From Mycobacterium sp. SMC-2 (GTDB lineage Bacteria; Actinomycetota; Actinomycetes; Mycobacteriales; Mycobacteriaceae), in NCBI RefSeq assembly GCF_025263485.1, contig NZ_CP079863.1:4030001-4094000 (forward strand): 64,000 nucleotides of DNA, given 5' to 3'. A program made the position numbers and the translations under genes. Of this stretch, positions 1 to 8,187 are shown piece after piece; position 1 is the first letter of the stretch; each line of letters opens with the position of its first letter. Under the pieces are notes generated by a model that searched no databases, was not told where the DNA came from, and saw nothing but the letters and a program-made list of their open reading frames with translations.

Positions 1-405
1 CGTTGCCGTCAGCCGATCTTGCAGGCCGCGGCCGTCCCAGTCGGTGAACAACGCCGGGACGACGGTCCCGACGAGCACGCCCCGCACCACCGCGCGGACG
101 ATGCCGACGCCCGCCCGACCGTCGACCGCCACCACCTGCAGACCCAGCACCAACTGCCCCGGCGTGAAGCCGAACAGCCGCACCGAAACCACGCCGAGCA
201 CGAACCAGATGGCCAGCACCGCCGTCGCCAACGTGTGTTCGGAGAAGACGCCGAGGCGCAGGGCCAGCGCCGCCAGGCCGTAGGAGATCAGCCAGTCGAC
301 CATCAGGGCGCCCAGCCTGCGGCCCATCGGGGCCAGGGAACCCGGTCCACTTTGCGGCAGTCCGAGCCGCTCGCCGGGATAGGTGGGCGGTGAATCCGGC
401 GTCAT
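1..405 (-). CDS. RDD family membrane protein (3' end cut by window)
   Basis: Reading leftward from ATG at 405, the protein begins MTPDSPPTYPGERLGL and runs off the window after 135 codons. A polar N-terminal tail is followed by GRRLGALMVDWLISYGLAALALRLGV, which has the Arg...Asp pattern of the RDD domain, then a second hydrophobic segment (LAIWFVLGVVSVRLFG) and the FTPGQLVLGLQVV motif typical of RDD proteins. Function is unknown; RDD proteins are integral membrane proteins sometimes linked to ion exchange. It diverges from glnA1, matching the position of Rv2219A in M. tuberculosis as I recall it. The C-terminus is not visible. Confidence 0.85.
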   Translation of the reverse strand, partial: MTPDSPPTYPGERLGLPQSGPGSLAPMGRRLGALMVDWLISYGLAALALRLGVFSEHTLATAVLAIWFVLGVVSVRLFGFTPGQLVLGLQVVAVDGRAGVGIVRAVVRGVLVGTVVPALFTDWDGRGLQDRLTAT

Positions 406-559
406 CGACCGGGACCTTGCTTCGCCGCGGCAACCGGCCGGTTCCAGAACCCCGACTGAACGCTGCGCCAGGGCACGGGAACGGTTACGATCCAGCGGTC
501 CATGGCCCCACAATAGAGCCCGCCGCGACGGCGCCTCTTTTGTGAACAACGTGGGTCGC

Positions 560-597
560 GTAACGTGCGCGCAACATGGGGTTGACTGCCGGGCAAC
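560..597 (+). promoter_or_regulatory. GlnR box upstream of glnA1
   Basis: Four half-sites, GTAAC (560-564), GCAAC (571-575), TTGAC (582-586) and GCAAC (593-597), are each separated by exactly 6 nt. This fits the actinobacterial GlnR consensus gTnAC-n6-GaAAC repeated twice (AC-n9-AC-n9-AC-n9-AC). It ends 51 nt before the glnA1 start. The third half-site overlaps a possible -35 (TTGACT, 582-587), with a weak -10-like TAGCGT at 608-613. The site lies in the divergent RDD/glnA1 region, so it could act on both. GlnR itself is not in the window. Confidence 0.75.
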
Positions 598-648
598 ATC
601 TGCTCCATAGCGTCAGGCCGCGGATCTCACCAGTAAAGGAGCATTTCT

Positions 649-2085
<1,437 letters not shown>

Positions 2086-2091
2086 TCCGTC

Positions 2092-2138
2092 AACGAAATC
2101 ACCCGCGTGGCGGCCGCCGCGCGGGTGATTTCGTTTGT
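2092..2138 (+). terminator. Intrinsic terminator of glnA1
   Basis: A perfect 16-bp inverted repeat (AACGAAATCACCCGCG at 2092-2107 and its complement at 2120-2135) with a 12-nt loop starts 7 nt after the glnA1 stop codon and is followed by a short T-containing tail. The stem is unusually long and perfect. Confidence 0.85.
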
Positions 2139-2229
2139 GCTGACGGCCGGAATCCCGCGATACGCCCCTCGTTTGACCGCCGAGGTGGGAGTATCACGTT
2201 CCACGGGGATACCGCGCGCGGAGGTTGCA

Positions 2230-2550
2230 ATGACGCCGACCGACTCGAAGCTCTCGGCAGGCCGAGCGGTAGTCACAACGTTCATGGCCGCCGCCGCGAC
2301 GCTCTGGGCGACCTCCTGTGGAACCGACACCAAGGCGCCGCCGACGACCTCATCGTCGGTGTCGTCGACTACGCACACGACCACTTCGAGCTCGACCATC
2401 TCCGTCTATAAGCCGCCACCGCTCACCACGGGAACGCCACCGACGACGAGCGTGACGACACCTCTGCCCTCTACGACGATGACCACCGCGCCAACCGGCA
2501 CATCGCCGTCACCGGCTCTGACTACACCGACTCAGGTTCCGACACCGTGA
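2230..2550 (+). CDS. Ser/Thr/Pro-rich small putative lipoprotein
   Basis: 106 residues from ATG 2230, chosen because GGAGG at 2220-2224 sits 5 nt upstream. The N-terminus has a hydrophobic stretch (VVTTFMAAAATLWATSC) ending in a cysteine that resembles a lipobox, although position -3 is Ala rather than Leu, so lipidation is uncertain. Everything after that Cys is low-complexity Thr/Ser/Pro, a composition often mannosylated in mycobacterial exported proteins. The stop overlaps the GTG start of the next gene by 4 nt (GTGA), which implies translational coupling. I recognise no family. Codon-position bias supports coding, but low complexity lowers certainty. Confidence 0.6.
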   Translation: MTPTDSKLSAGRAVVTTFMAAAATLWATSCGTDTKAPPTTSSSVSSTTHTTTSSSTISVYKPPPLTTGTPPTTSVTTPLPSTTMTTAPTGTSPSPALTTPTQVPTP

Positions 2551-3530
2551 GCGACGAAGTGGAGGGTTCGCGCACCCTCCCGAAGTGGATCGGCGTCGTG
2601 GGGTTGTTCATCGCGCCGACCACCATCATCACCTCGCTGTGCTACTTCTATGGTTACGTCGCGACCCGAACGTATTTTTCGTACTTCGGAATCGACACGG
2701 ACGCAATTGGATTCACGACGTCCGATTACGTGGTCAAGAGCCTTCCGGCGCTGTACGTGCCGCTGGTCGTGGGCTTGTTCACCTGGGTGATGATGCTCTG
2801 GGCGGCCGACTACCTGCGTCGCCTATTGGAATCCGAGCGCCGACCGCGGTCGCTACGCAGATTGGCATGGGTCGCGCTCGTCGTCGGCGCGATATGCGTG
2901 GCCAGGGCCATCGTCGGCCTCACCAAGCCGGACTGGGCCCCGATTCAGGTCGACGCAGTGACGCCGTTGGCGCTCGGCGTGGGTGCCGCCCTGTTGGTGG
3001 TCGGGTTGTGGCTGCTTGCGGGAACCCGCGCTCCCGATGCGCCGCGACCGTTCGCGGCCGCCGAAAGGGGCAGCTTCGTGGTGGCGGCCGGCGCGATCGT
3101 CGTGGCGTTGTTTTGGGTGGCTGACATTTTCGCGACGTTTCGTGGTCACGACCTCGCGACCAACACCAACGCGGGATTGTGGTCGCGCGAAAATGTCGTC
3201 GTTCTGGACGTGGAAGCCAAGCAGGATCTGCCGCTGCTGCTGGGCAATCAGATCAAAGTGAGCTGGGCGCCGCTGGGCAGCGACCCGTCGGCGAAGTCAA
3301 CGTTTCTTCGCTACGAATGTTTCCGTTCGCTGGCCGTCCACAACGACCGCTGGGTGTTGGTGCCGGCGCGATGGGCCCCGGCCGCGGGATTCGCCGTCAT
3401 CGTCAATGCCGATGCCTCGCATGTCATCTCGCTCAAGAGGATGGAGCACATCGCCGACAGCGACGCGGCGAAGAACACGGCCGGCAATTGGGAGTGCCCC
3501 GAGGTCGGCGTCGACGAACAGGCGAAGTAG
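2547..3530 (+). CDS. Multipass membrane protein of unknown function
   Basis: 327 residues with about five hydrophobic segments: near 13-35 (GVVGLFIAPTTIITSLCYFYGYVA), 70-90 (LYVPLVVGLFTWVMMLW), 107-125, 140-158 and 178-196. A C-terminal domain of about 130 residues follows with little hydrophobicity and is probably exposed on one face of the membrane. No catalytic motif is visible and I do not recognise the family. It is translationally coupled to the preceding Thr-rich lipoprotein (4-nt overlap), so the two may work as a pair. GC content looks somewhat lower than in neighbouring core genes, consistent with an accessory origin. Confidence 0.8.
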   Translation: MSDEVEGSRTLPKWIGVVGLFIAPTTIITSLCYFYGYVATRTYFSYFGIDTDAIGFTTSDYVVKSLPALYVPLVVGLFTWVMMLWAADYLRRLLESERRPRSLRRLAWVALVVGAICVARAIVGLTKPDWAPIQVDAVTPLALGVGAALLVVGLWLLAGTRAPDAPRPFAAAERGSFVVAAGAIVVALFWVADIFATFRGHDLATNTNAGLWSRENVVVLDVEAKQDLPLLLGNQIKVSWAPLGSDPSAKSTFLRYECFRSLAVHNDRWVLVPARWAPAAGFAVIVNADASHVISLKRMEHIADSDAAKNTAGNWECPEVGVDEQAK

Positions 3531-3550
3531 TCCACTGTCGACGGCTCGAA

Positions 3551-3991
3551 TTACCGGCCAGGCCCGGCACGACGACCGGGACCGACTCCCGCCCCAGGAC
3601 CGGAACCGGGGCCATTGCCGGCACCGGGACCGAATCGCCCTGGGAGAGGGCCGGCGCTGGGACCGGCGCTCGGTCCGGCACCGGCGCCGGGACCATCGGG
3701 CAGCTGCCGGGTCGGAGCCCCGGATGGCCCAGCTGCCGGCGCCGGAGAGGCAGGAGGCGGAGCGCTTTTCGCAGTCGCCTCGGCCGTAGCCGCCGGTTCA
3801 GCCGGGGCCGGAGCCCCCGTCGCAGGGGGCGGCTCCTTCGTGACGGGATCCGCCGGAACTGGAGCCGGGGCTGCGGGAGCAGTGCCCACAGCGGTGGGCG
3901 CTGCCGCCACCGAGATCCATCCGGCGGCCAGTATGGAGCCGGCAGCCAATCCGAAGCCCACAGCACCACCACGACGCACCTTATGACTCAT
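3551..3991 (-). CDS. Pro/Ala/Gly-rich secreted protein
   Basis: 146 residues. MSHKVRRGGAVGFGLAAGSI is a positively charged start and hydrophobic core that continues to an AAA cleavage-like site near residue 31. The mature part is almost wholly Ala, Pro and Gly: first an AP-rich stretch, then GPSAGPSAGPLPGRFGPG-type repeats. This resembles exported, often glycosylated, mycobacterial AP-rich proteins, but no family is assignable. It converges with the membrane protein gene; their stops are about 20 nt apart. The opposite strand is also open here because of base composition; I prefer this strand because it carries the signal peptide. Confidence 0.65.
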   Translation of the reverse strand: MSHKVRRGGAVGFGLAAGSILAAGWISVAAAPTAVGTAPAAPAPVPADPVTKEPPPATGAPAPAEPAATAEATAKSAPPPASPAPAAGPSGAPTRQLPDGPGAGAGPSAGPSAGPLPGRFGPGAGNGPGSGPGAGVGPGRRAGPGR

Positions 3992-4249
3992 CTCGCAGTC
4001 CTTTGCCTTTTGATGTCTGGGACGTTCTGCTCCGGACAGGCCGCCAGTCAGACATACTGCCCAGACCCTGGGCCGAAAGTAGGGTTTTCACGAGAACGCC
4101 ACCCCGCGATGGCCCACCCGACGCCGAAATTCAGCCACCACGATGGAAACGGCCGACGCCGCAGCGGGCCCCTTCGGCTAGGTACGCCAGTCGTGGAGGG
4201 CGAAAACGGGCCGCGCGTTTGTCGAATCCGAAAGTTCAATTTAAAACCC
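3992..4249. other. Intergenic stretch without a convincing gene
   Basis: The region between the AP-rich protein start and the leaderless promoter. It should contain the promoter of the minus-strand secreted protein. I see no ORF with coding character, no RNA fold I can name and no repeat. Confidence 0.5.
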
Positions 4250-4279
4250 TTGCGTCCGCTACGGACCCGGGGTTAACTT
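4250..4279 (+). promoter_or_regulatory. Leaderless-type promoter of the Gly-rich ORF
   Basis: TTGCGT (4250-4255) and TAACTT (4274-4279) are 18 nt apart. The -10 fits the mycobacterial TANNNT rule and is followed after exactly 7 nt by ATG at 4287, so transcription would begin at the start codon itself. Confidence 0.6.
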
Positions 4280-4286
4280 CTCGCGC

Positions 4287-4418
4287 ATGACAATCAGCAC
4301 CGCACAAACAATGGTCGGGAGCGGCGGGAGCCGCGTGGGCGGAGGTGCCGGCGGCGGCCGCTTCGGCGGAGGTGCCGGCGGCGGCTTCGTCGGTGGCGGT
4401 GCCGGCGGCGGCCGCTAA
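4287..4418 (+). CDS. 43-residue Gly-rich peptide, candidate small gene
   Basis: The ORF begins MTISTAQTMVGSGGSRVGGG and continues as three near-repeats of a GGGAGGG unit broken by RF, FV and a terminal R. It ends at TAA 4416-4418. There is no Shine-Dalgarno, but a good -10 lies 7 nt upstream of the ATG, as expected for a leaderless mRNA. No hydrophobic segment or cysteine is present. It might be a structural or wall-associated peptide, a substrate for modification, or a spurious ORF in GC-rich repeats; the promoter position is the main support. It converges with the acetyltransferase gene, whose stop is 5 nt away. Confidence 0.45.
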   Translation: MTISTAQTMVGSGGSRVGGGAGGGRFGGGAGGGFVGGGAGGGR

Positions 4419-4422
4419 CCGA

Positions 4423-4956
4423 TCACACGATCGGGCCGGGCGGCTCGTCGGGGTCGGCTGCGCCGGCCAGGTCGAGTTGCATCCACGCGACGTCGTGCCA
4501 GCGGCCGTGTTTCCATTCGACGCGCCGGTACAGGCCGGCGTCTTGAAACCCGAATGATCGGTGAAAACCGTTGCTAGCCTCGTTTGGTTGGGTGATTCCG
4601 GCGAAAGCTCTGCGGTAGCCGCGCTCCGCGAGCCGGCGCAGCAGTCGCGTATAGAGGTGGCGACCGCCGCCCGTGCGGTGATGGCCGAGGTCGACATAGA
4701 TTCCGGTCTCGACCGACCACTGGAAGCTGGGCAGGCGTAGAAGCGCGTGGCCGTAAGCGAAACCTACGGTCTGATCGCCACGTTCGAGCACCAGCCATTC
4801 GTGGGCGGCGGTGATGCGGGCGGCCATCTCCCCTACGCTCGGCACTTCAATTTCCCAGCTGATGGCCGTGTCTTCGACATACGGGCGATAGATTGCGAGG
4901 CACGCCTCGGCATCCGCTGCGGACGCCGGACGCACCCCGCCGGTGTTCCCTGGCAT
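4423..4956 (-). CDS. GNAT N-acetyltransferase, phosphinothricin-type
   Basis: 177 residues from ATG 4956 (MPGNTGGVRPASAADAEAC). It has the layout of the Pat/Bar family: AIYRPYVEDTAISWEIEVP near the N-terminus, then GHHRTGGGRHLYTRLLRRL (acetyl-CoA pyrophosphate loop), AGITQPNEASNGFHRSFGFQ and the C-terminal WHDVAWMQLDL. These enzymes transfer acetyl from acetyl-CoA to the amino group of small substrates such as phosphinothricin or methionine sulfoximine. The true substrate is unknown. A longer reading from 5010 is possible, but its extra residues lack family similarity. Confidence 0.85.
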   Translation of the reverse strand: MPGNTGGVRPASAADAEACLAIYRPYVEDTAISWEIEVPSVGEMAARITAAHEWLVLERGDQTVGFAYGHALLRLPSFQWSVETGIYVDLGHHRTGGGRHLYTRLLRRLAERGYRRAFAGITQPNEASNGFHRSFGFQDAGLYRRVEWKHGRWHDVAWMQLDLAGAADPDEPPGPIV

Positions 4957-5013
4957 GCCGGGGATTCTGCCAGGCCGGCAAGGGGTTTCGGTGCGGCGCT
5001 CGTCAAACATAAA

Positions 5014-5048
5014 CTATGGCGAAGGTCTGCGGCGTGTCGTCGCCATAG
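5014..5048. terminator. Hairpin between acetyltransferase and LLM remnant
   Basis: CTATGGCGA (5014-5022) pairs with TCGCCATAG (5040-5048) across a 17-nt loop. It is followed at about 5070-5096 by short GAAGGC direct repeats. It lies upstream of the minus-strand acetyltransferase and downstream of the broken oxidoreductase. The role may be termination of the remnant; no U-tract is visible. Confidence 0.45.
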
Positions 5049-5100
5049 GTTATGTGTCGCGACACCAGGCAAGAAGGCAAGAAGGCGAGAAGGCCCGGAA

Positions 5101-5782
5101 TCACCCGTCGAGCGCCAAGTCCTTGCGCAAGCGCTGCATACCATCGATCTTGTCGGCCAGCGACGCGTCCGGACCGGCGTAGAACATCCACGGCATGGTG
5201 ATGATGCCGGTGATGCCGGCGTCGGCGGCGCGTTGGTAGTCGGCGGTGGTGAATGCATCGGTCAGCGGCGTCAGGATCGTGAAATCATCCATGGACAAAC
5301 CGTTTTCGGCTCGCAACTCCCGCGGCCGGCCTACCGCGTCAAGGGCCCGCTCGTCTCGATCAAGCCGCCGATCCAGCCGTCGTTGCGCGCGGCGCGGCGC
5401 AGCGCAATGTCGCTGAGGCCGCCCACGTACACCGGTATCGGCGGCGGGGTCGGCTCCATCTCCAGCCGCGGTGCCCGAAAGAACGCGCCCTCGAACTCCG
5501 CCCAGCCCGGCTGCCACAGCTTCCGCATCAAGTCGATGATCTCGTCGGTCCGTTTCCCGCGGGCCTCGAACCGCTCTCCCATCAATGCGAATTCCTCACG
5601 GCACCAGCCCACGCCGATGCCGAGCGCCACCCGCCCCGACACCAAAACGGCAGCGGCGCCAATGGCTTTCGCCGCCGAATACGGATTTCGCATCGCCGGG
5701 ATGTAAACGGTGGTGACGAACCGCACCCGCGTGGTGACCTGCGCCAGCGCGCCGATCAGGACCCACGGATCGGGCCAGTCGG
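5101..5782 (-). pseudogene. Broken copy of LLM-class oxidoreductase
   Basis: This stretch is a near-identical second copy of the intact gene at 8188-9048. It keeps the part from DWPDPWVLIGALAQ to the C-terminus (LRKDLALDG, stop at 5101-5103) but lacks the first 62 or so residues. Alignment by eye of 5331-5375 with 8421-8470 shows one missing base here, which shifts the frame after the GLI motif; the correct frame resumes at ERALDAVGR. The copies are 678 and 679 bp long, consistent with a single deletion. Both the missing N-terminus and the frameshift argue for a non-functional gene. The junction at 5782 is fused to a protease fragment. Confidence 0.9.
5105..5782. repeat. Direct repeat copy 1 (LLM gene, 678 bp)
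   Basis: Left member of a direct repeat whose partner is 8192-8870, in the same orientation and highly similar throughout. The two copies bracket the K+ channel module. Similarity stops sharply after GGGCCAGTCGG in both. Confidence 0.9.
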
Positions 5783-5790
5783 GGGCGCCG

Positions 5791-5869
5791 CGTGGGGCGT
5801 CGACGTCGCCGGCACCGGCCACAGCGCGCACAAATCTCGCGGGGCGCTTCCGGTGAACGGGCCGTAGCT
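5791..5869 (-). pseudogene. Fragment of a Hip1-type protease gene
   Basis: On the minus strand this 79-bp segment reads SYGPFTG...DLCALWPVPATSTPH, almost identical to SYGRFTG...DLCALWPVPATSTPH in the protease paralogue at 15354-16916 (DNA there about 15590-15670). It abuts the truncated LLM copy, in a different frame, and has no protease sequence beyond it. It therefore looks like debris from recombination rather than part of a gene. Confidence 0.8.
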
Positions 5870-5902
5870 TTCGCGCTCTACTGCGACGTGTAATGGGGTC
5901 CA

Positions 5903-5918
5903 GTCCCCTCGCGAGCAG
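5903..5918. repeat. 16-bp direct repeat flanking the K+ channel module, left copy
   Basis: GTCCCCTCGCGAGCAG occurs here and again at 8124-8139. The two copies lie just outside the channel gene pair (5945-8074). Confidence 0.75.
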
Positions 5919-5944
5919 CCGAAGAGCAGGGCGCGGTGATCCGC

Positions 5945-7684
5945 TCAGGTCGTCCTGCTGCGGCGCCGAGAGGTGAGCCTCCCCCACACCCACGTCAAGG
6001 CGACGTCGCGGCCAGTGGCCAGGTACTCCACGGTCGCCGGATAGTGGCAGATCTCTTGCGCCTGGGACAACCCCTCGGGCTTACCGACGAGGAGCACCTG
6101 GTCGTCGAGGGCGAGGGGGGTATCCGGGGCCGGCATGAACCGCGGCTCGCCGGCGCGGACGAGGACCAGCGCGGCCAGCGGCAGCGCAGCGTCGCGGTCA
6201 TCGGGCCGGCGCATGAGGTCCCCGATCGTCAGGGTGCGCCCGCGGTGCAACCAGTCCGCAATAGCCGGGGCCTGCGCAGCGGAGAGCACGATGGCGGCAC
6301 GCTCGGGTGTGCACCGGCCGCAGCGATCCCGCAAGTGCTCACGCACTTCGGTGGCCCACCGCTCGTCGCGCCGGAAGGCATGTTCAACGAAGCTCCAAAA
6401 CACCGGGGTGAGAATTCGGGCGAGGACCTCGCGGGCGACGAGTTCGGTCGCGATGTACACCGAGTCGATCTGCACGGCGTCGAGCAGGGAGGTGTTAGCG
6501 CTCGTCCGCTGGCGGACGACGAGGTAGACGTCGGGATTGGTGAGCCGGGCCCGCTCGGCCATGGCGATGTTGGCCGTGTCGTTGCGGGTGCCCGCGACGA
6601 ATCCGACGGCATCGGAGACGTCCACTTCGCCGCCGGCCGGGTCGGCGAGTTCCGCGGTGACCCCGATGGCAGCCAGAGTGCTGACGAGATCGCGCCCGAA
6701 ATCGGCCTCGGCGCACACCACCCAACGGCCGGCCGCAAGGCCGCCGCGCACCGGCGGTAACTCGGCTTGGTCGTTGTCCATCAGCCAGCGCAGCAGCTGA
6801 TGGTTGACCGGCCGATGGATCGACAGCGCGAGGTAGTCGCCGAACCGATCGTCGGGGTTGATGACGGCGGCCGGGGAGAAATGCTCCATCCAGCCCTGGA
6901 TTCGGTGGTCGGTGCAACGGGCAAGGACCGGCACTTCAGGCCGCAGCAGCGATACCGTCATCACGACGGCGAGGTTCGCGTCGTCGTCGTTGGTCAGGGC
7001 GAGCACACCCTCACAGTCGCGATGCGCCAGCCCGGCCACGCCCAGCATCGCCGGTATGGCGCAGTTGCCCTCGACCGCGGGGACGTCGAAACTGAGCTGC
7101 TCGGATATCACCGACTGGACCCTGGCCTCCTGCTTGTCGATGACGACGAACCGGCGCCGCTGTTCGTCGAGCTCGGAGCCGACGGCCCGGCCGGCGTCCC
7201 CGTAACCGGCGACGACGAAGAAGGGCTCAACCATCCGGCGGACCCGGCGACGGAACCGCTGGGCCGCGATGGCGTCCCGGAAAGCGGCGTCCTGGATCAC
7301 CGAGAAGAAGACCCCGATGGCGTAGGCCCAGCTGACGACGACCAGGTAAATCGACAGCGACAGCCACATCCGCTGCGGGTAGCTGAAGGCGCCGGGCAGC
7401 TCGCTGTAGCCAACCGTCGTCAGCGTGATGGTCATCTGGTAGAAGGCATCGAAAACGGTCAGCCGGTATGGGTTTCCATGCGCGTCGACGCCCGGCATGA
7501 ACATCAGCCCGGCGGTACAGATGCTGAAAATCGTGATCACGACGATCAGCGGCGCCCGCATGCGCCGCATGAAGAGGAAGATCACATCGGTGGTCGGTAC
7601 CGCCGTCGGAACGGTGATCGGCTTGCGCCGCGGTTTCACCCGCCGTCGGGTCCAGAACGGAAACAGGTGCAACAAGTTCGGCAT
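5945..7684 (-). CDS. Two-TM potassium channel with TrkA/RCK domains
   Basis: 579 residues. TM1 is near 45-63, a pore loop contains TVGYSE at 90-95 (K+ selectivity-filter type), and TM2 is near 107-130. A cytoplasmic NAD-binding TrkA-N domain follows with GYGDAG at 160-165. A second Rossmann-like region lies around residue 320 (RWVVCAEADFGRDLV), and the C-terminus (LTIGDLMRR...LDDQVLLVGKPEG) is TrkA-C like. It probably forms a ligand-gated K+ channel in the plasma membrane. The start lies 3 nt after the stop of the upstream small membrane protein, so the two form an operon. The module is bracketed by repeats and is not in the M. tuberculosis order I recall. Confidence 0.88.
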   Translation of the reverse strand: MPNLLHLFPFWTRRRVKPRRKPITVPTAVPTTDVIFLFMRRMRAPLIVVITIFSICTAGLMFMPGVDAHGNPYRLTVFDAFYQMTITLTTVGYSELPGAFSYPQRMWLSLSIYLVVVSWAYAIGVFFSVIQDAAFRDAIAAQRFRRRVRRMVEPFFVVAGYGDAGRAVGSELDEQRRRFVVIDKQEARVQSVISEQLSFDVPAVEGNCAIPAMLGVAGLAHRDCEGVLALTNDDDANLAVVMTVSLLRPEVPVLARCTDHRIQGWMEHFSPAAVINPDDRFGDYLALSIHRPVNHQLLRWLMDNDQAELPPVRGGLAAGRWVVCAEADFGRDLVSTLAAIGVTAELADPAGGEVDVSDAVGFVAGTRNDTANIAMAERARLTNPDVYLVVRQRTSANTSLLDAVQIDSVYIATELVAREVLARILTPVFWSFVEHAFRRDERWATEVREHLRDRCGRCTPERAAIVLSAAQAPAIADWLHRGRTLTIGDLMRRPDDRDAALPLAALVLVRAGEPRFMPAPDTPLALDDQVLLVGKPEGLSQAQEICHYPATVEYLATGRDVALTWVWGRLTSRRRSRTT

Positions 7685-7687
7685 CGA

Positions 7688-8074
7688 CTACCGGCGCCGG
7701 AACGACGCCGTCTCGACCACGAGCAGGGTGACGGAGACGATGTTGGCCAGCAACGCCCCGCCCGACAGGGACACCACACTCGCGGTCGCATGTCGGTCCA
7801 GTCCGGCGACGGATACGTGGGTGGCATACACCCACATCGCGGCCGCGGCAACGAGCTGGAGCAGCGCGACGAGGCTGGCCGCGAGGTGGACCGCACCGAG
7901 CTGGGTGCGGTCACCGAACTTCAGGACCGTGGTGATGAGAGCGACGACGAGGGCAAGGAAGAGCTCCCAGGAGTTGTGCAGCTTGGGATCCCCGACGTCG
8001 CCGACGAAGAAACCGAAGTTCAAGGTCGCTGCCAGCATCACAAAGAAACCAAAAACCACCTTCTCCAGATTCAC
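7688..8074 (-). CDS. Small four-helix membrane protein, DUF6394-like channel partner
   Basis: 128 residues with four hydrophobic segments: VVFGFFVMLAATLNFGFFVG, WELFLALVVALITTVL, LAASLVALLQLVAAAAMWVY and LLANIVSVTLLVVETASF. The N-terminus MNLEKVVFGFFVMLAATLNFG resembles what I remember of the DUF6394 family, which often sits beside ion channel genes; that assignment is from memory. Only 3 nt separate its stop from the K+ channel start, so it is likely a channel subunit or modulator. It lies downstream of the intact LLM gene, separated by a hairpin. Confidence 0.8.
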   Translation of the reverse strand: MNLEKVVFGFFVMLAATLNFGFFVGDVGDPKLHNSWELFLALVVALITTVLKFGDRTQLGAVHLAASLVALLQLVAAAAMWVYATHVSVAGLDRHATASVVSLSGGALLANIVSVTLLVVETASFRRR

Positions 8075-8123
8075 ACCGGCAGCCTAGCTCTACTGTCGCG
8101 TGTCGAGTCGGAATTGGCGCGCC

Positions 8124-8187
8124 GTCCCCTCGCGAGCAGACGCAAAAGCAAGCAATTTCGGCAGGAATTGGGGCCGCGCCTGCTCGC
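8124..8187. terminator. 16-bp repeat (right copy) and hairpin after LLM gene
   Basis: GTCCCCTCGCGAGCAG at 8124-8139 repeats 5903-5918. Within it GCGAGCAG (8132-8139) pairs with CTGCTCGC at 8180-8187, forming an 8-bp stem with a 40-nt loop immediately downstream of the LLM stop codon (8188-8190). It may terminate the upstream glnE-thioesterase-LLM transcript. Confidence 0.5.

Noticed and set aside
3615..3986. A plus-strand Pro/Gly/Ala frame opposite the AP-rich secreted protein
   Set aside because: Low-complexity GC repeats stay open on both strands; only the minus strand has a signal peptide.
5070..5096. GAAGGC short tandem repeats as a VNTR/MIRU locus
   Set aside because: Only three or four imperfect short units; too few to call a VNTR.
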